DNA from: CADDZO01 sp035294145
GTDB lineage: Bacteria > Chloroflexota > Dormibacteria > Dormibacterales > Dormibacteraceae
NCBI GenBank assembly: GCA_035294145.1
Contig: DATGLL010000296.1
Coordinates: 1 to 8,009, forward strand
Length of the DNA stretch: 8,009 nt
Direction of reading: 5' to 3'
The notes below the pieces were generated by a model. That model was not told where the DNA came from and ran no database searches. It saw nothing but the letters and a program-made list of their open reading frames with translations. This document shows, one piece after another, positions 5,754-8,009 of this stretch (positions are counted from its first letter, which is position 1; every line of letters starts with the position of its first letter). A program made the translations under genes and the position numbers.

Positions 5754-7748
5754 TCACGTCTCGCCCTCGACCACCTCCGGCGCCGCCAGCCCCAGGTCGG
5801 AGAGGCCCTGGCGCACCTCGTCGACCTGGGTCTGGGTGAGCCCGCCCTCCGGCTCCGATATCAGCTCGACGTGCAGAGTGAGCCTGCCGCTGAGTGCGAT
5901 CTTGCTGACGACCCGGCTATAGAACAGTGCCCACTTGGTGCTCGGAACCTCGCCCTGCCAGCGCAGACCCCTATGGTGAAGGGCACCCCTGAAGTCGTCG
6001 TCGCCGTCGCCATGCCCGTCATCGTCGCCGTTCTCGCCGCCGTCGGTGGACGGCGGCACCTCGCCCGCCTTCAGTGCCCGCGCCAGCTCGGGGGTGAGCA
6101 GCACGCTGTCCTCCGAGATCTCGACCTCGTCCTCGGGCACCCGCTCCTCGAAGCGCACCGAGGTCAGTGCCCCGCCGGCATCGCGCAGGGCCAGCCCGTA
6201 CAGGTCCTGCGCCACCCCCTCGGCCACGGTGTGGCGCAGCGTGGAGGGGTCGAGCAGCCGAGGGTACCGAGGGGAGGAGTAGAAGAGGTCGCGGGCGTCG
6301 CGGAGCGACCACTCCGGTGTCGCCGCCGGCGGCCGGTGGCGGGCGAGCCAGGATGCCCCGACCCGGTCCGTGAGCAGGTCCTGCTGGATCAGGCGCGACT
6401 CGATGTAGGCGGTCAGCGAGTCGGCGGCGCTGGGGTCGAGCAGGCCGAGGTCCAGCTCCTCCACGCCCTCCTCGCCCAGGAAGCAGAGGACGTGGTAGGC
6501 GCGCCAGACCGCCTCCTGGACCTCGCGCCGGGCCTTCGCCACCTCCCGCTCCGCCTGGGCCCGCTGGGCCTCGTCGAGCCGGCGCTCGTCGGCCTGGTCC
6601 AGCAGGCGCTCCCAGGCGCAGAGGTTCCGGGTCGCATCCCGGAGCTGCCCCACGTCGCCGGGCACGACGAAGAAGAGGGCGCTCTTGTAGGTGCGCGAGA
6701 TCGCCCCGGCCTGCTCCAGGAGGGAGCGGATCAGGGCCCGCGTGGCCTCTCGCTCCCCTTCGCCCAGGTGGTGCTCGGGGCCGAGCACGACCAGCGCCAG
6801 CGTGGCCAGGTTGGGCACGTCAGCCGGGCGCTCGGGGAAGAACCGCAACTCCAGCCTGCCCTTCCGGAACGCCTTGCGCGTCTCCTCGCGCATCCGCTCC
6901 TCGACCCCGCCCGGGTCCAGCGAGGCGCGGATGTCGCTCAGCACCCGGTTCAGGTTGGGCTGCAACGAGAAGCGGTAGGCGGCGGCATCGACGAACAGGT
7001 AGAAGCAGGTGGCCGCCAGCTCGGCAAGGGCGGTCTCCAGGTGGCCCAGCTCCAGCTCCGGCCGCCCCAGGGCCAAGCGCAGCTCGGGCAGCGTCGCCAC
7101 CTGGCGCTGAGGGGACTGACCACCGCTCGACTCGAAGAAGATGGCCGTGGCCAGCGCCTGGTGGAGGCGGAACTGGCGCAGGCCGGTGGAGGCGGCGTCG
7201 AGGCGCGTCGCGTGCGCCTCGGGACCGGCGATGTCGGCCAGGATGGTCCCCTCCAGCCGGGTCTCGGCCAGCTGCTCCAGGACCGCGGCCCGGAAGTAGG
7301 GGTCGGCGAGGGGGGCCATGCCCAGGGTCACCAGCGGGTCGCGGTGGCCGCCGCGGTAGGCGGCCGCATAGGTCTGGGAGATCCACAGGGCCAGCATCCG
7401 CAGCACCCCGCGGGTGCGCTGGAAGTTCGGCAACGTCTGCCACTTGCGCTCGAACACCGAGAGCACGGTGGGGTGGAAGGGATAGCAGGCCTCGAAGTCC
7501 TCGGCTGTGAACTCGGCCGCCAGGGAGTCCCGGTGCTCGGCGACCCATCTGGCGTAGGCCCGGGCCACGGCCCGCCGGTCGGTGGGCGAGCCGAGGTCCT
7601 CGAAGAGCCGGCGCCGGATGATCTCCGGGATCTCTCGGTCCGTGGCCAGGGTGTAGGGCTTGTCCAGGCGGGAGGAGAGCTTGCGCAGCCGGTTGAAGTC
7701 CGCCTCGTCCTCGGGCGACATCTCCAGCTCCGACTTGGGCAGGGCCAT
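5754..7748 (-). CDS. DUF499-family defence-associated ATPase, N-terminally truncated remnant
   Basis: A 664-residue frame from an ATG at 7748. It matches the middle and C-terminal parts of DUF499 proteins: ALPKSELEMSPEDEADFNRL at the start, VRRRLFE-like IIRRRLFEDL, YPFHPTVLSVFERKW (89-103), LPNFQRTRGVLRMLALW (106-122), YRFSLQPNLNRVLSDI (258-273), a charged helical or coiled-coil stretch after WERLLDQADE, an acidic linker rich in Asp/Gly, and a C-terminal GRLTLHVELISEPEGGLTQT. Full-length members, from memory, are about 1,000 residues or more and begin with a P-loop ATPase part. Here no Walker A or B is present, and family similarity stops around 7770, where MFS-linked sequence begins. The frame stays open to a GTG at 7847 inside the MFS tail, but those residues match nothing. 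No good ribosome site precedes 7748. DUF499 proteins occur in defence loci with DUF1156 methylases and HerA- or PLD-type helicases, none of which is in view. Probably inactive; treat as a 5'-truncated gene. Confidence 0.8.
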   Translation of the reverse strand: MALPKSELEMSPEDEADFNRLRKLSSRLDKPYTLATDREIPEIIRRRLFEDLGSPTDRRAVARAYARWVAEHRDSLAAEFTAEDFEACYPFHPTVLSVFERKWQTLPNFQRTRGVLRMLALWISQTYAAAYRGGHRDPLVTLGMAPLADPYFRAAVLEQLAETRLEGTILADIAGPEAHATRLDAASTGLRQFRLHQALATAIFFESSGGQSPQRQVATLPELRLALGRPELELGHLETALAELAATCFYLFVDAAAYRFSLQPNLNRVLSDIRASLDPGGVEERMREETRKAFRKGRLELRFFPERPADVPNLATLALVVLGPEHHLGEGEREATRALIRSLLEQAGAISRTYKSALFFVVPGDVGQLRDATRNLCAWERLLDQADERRLDEAQRAQAEREVAKARREVQEAVWRAYHVLCFLGEEGVEELDLGLLDPSAADSLTAYIESRLIQQDLLTDRVGASWLARHRPPAATPEWSLRDARDLFYSSPRYPRLLDPSTLRHTVAEGVAQDLYGLALRDAGGALTSVRFEERVPEDEVEISEDSVLLTPELARALKAGEVPPSTDGGENGDDDGHGDGDDDFRGALHHRGLRWQGEVPSTKWALFYSRVVSKIALSGRLTLHVELISEPEGGLTQTQVDEVRQGLSDLGLAAPEVVEGET

Positions 7749-7809
7749 CACCAGGGCTGGCCAGCCTCCAGACCGCTGGGGCCTCGGATAGGTCGTCGGT
7801 GAGAAGGGG

Positions 7810-8009
7810 TCACGACCCCATTGCCGACCGTTCTGGGACCACGGCACGGGTCGCCAAGGCGCCGACGCCGGCAGCTGCGAAGAGGATGGCGATCGCGATC
7901 AGCGTCACGGACGTTCCGGCGTGGACGTAGACGATGCCGGCCATGCCGGGGCCCAGCGCCGGACCGGTGGTCTGCGCGAGCCGTACTCCCCCGAGTGCAG
8001 CACCTGTGG
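7810..8009 (-). CDS. MFS transporter, C-terminal end (partial, continues past the right edge)
   Basis: The minus strand entering from the right edge encodes 65 residues ending at TGA (7812-7810): TGAALGGVRLAQTTGPALGP, then GMAGIVYVHAGTSVTLIAIA, then ILFAAAGVGALATRAVVPER. The pattern is the last two transmembrane helices of a major facilitator superfamily permease, with a Gly/Ala-rich helix containing GPALGP, a short loop, a long hydrophobic helix and a short basic cytoplasmic tail. The substrate cannot be told from this part. The frame is intact to a natural-looking stop. DUF499 similarity begins about 40 bp downstream, so the gene appears to be the neighbour at a rearrangement junction rather than an operon partner. 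Confidence 0.75.
   Translation of the reverse strand, partial: TGAALGGVRLAQTTGPALGPGMAGIVYVHAGTSVTLIAIAILFAAAGVGALATRAVVPERSAMGS

Noticed and set aside
5871..7802. A 643-codon plus-strand open frame opposite DUF499
   Set aside because: It is the antisense shadow of a GC-rich gene: it is low-complexity and rich in Gly/Leu/Arg/Gln, has no recognisable motif, and the minus strand has clear family motifs.
1..8009. CRISPR array or other tandem repeat array
   Set aside because: No regularly spaced direct repeats were seen anywhere in the window.

Overview
The window is GC-rich with strong G/C third-position bias, GTG/TTG start options, an AGGAGG-type ribosome site and protein families common in high-GC Gram-positives. 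I infer an actinomycetotal (Actinobacteria-like) chromosome. No rRNA, tRNA or other taxon-defining marker is present, so the assignment is tentative.

Layout, left to right. At 1-269 (minus) lies the front end of an IS607-type serine recombinase (TnpA), broken by two frame changes, with a well-formed promoter still in front of it (283-310). At 451-1932 (minus) is an intact type B carboxylesterase with a complete Ser/Glu/His triad. About 500 bp without a convincing gene follow (1933-2440), containing a perfect GC hairpin and a compact three-stem fold. At 2441-2908 (minus) is the C-terminal part of a DUF3800 protein interrupted by a TGA at a position normally Trp. Butting against it at about 2916-3430 (plus) is a decayed IS5-family transposase with four frame changes and no N-terminal part. 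At 3449-5671 (minus) is an apparently complete OLD-family ATPase with a C-terminal TOPRIM domain. Just upstream in the same direction, 5754-7748 (minus) holds the C-terminal two thirds of a DUF499-family protein that has lost its N-terminal Walker ATP-binding part. The right edge (7810-8009, minus) is the C-terminal tail of an MFS transporter.

Together, the DUF3800 fragment, the OLD TOPRIM ATPase and the truncated DUF499 protein look like an eroding anti-phage defence island between ordinary metabolic or transport genes (esterase, MFS), with two insertion-sequence relics at its flank. OLD-type ATPase/nucleases and DUF499 proteins are both known from defence loci. The DUF499-OLD pair is closely spaced and co-directional, so it may be a two-gene operon of which only OLD is intact. 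The most interesting points are this pairing, the non-canonical TOPRIM acidic motif in OLD (Asp-Gly-Ala rather than Asp-x-Asp), the breakpoint joining an MFS gene to the middle of DUF499, and the TGA interruption in DUF3800.
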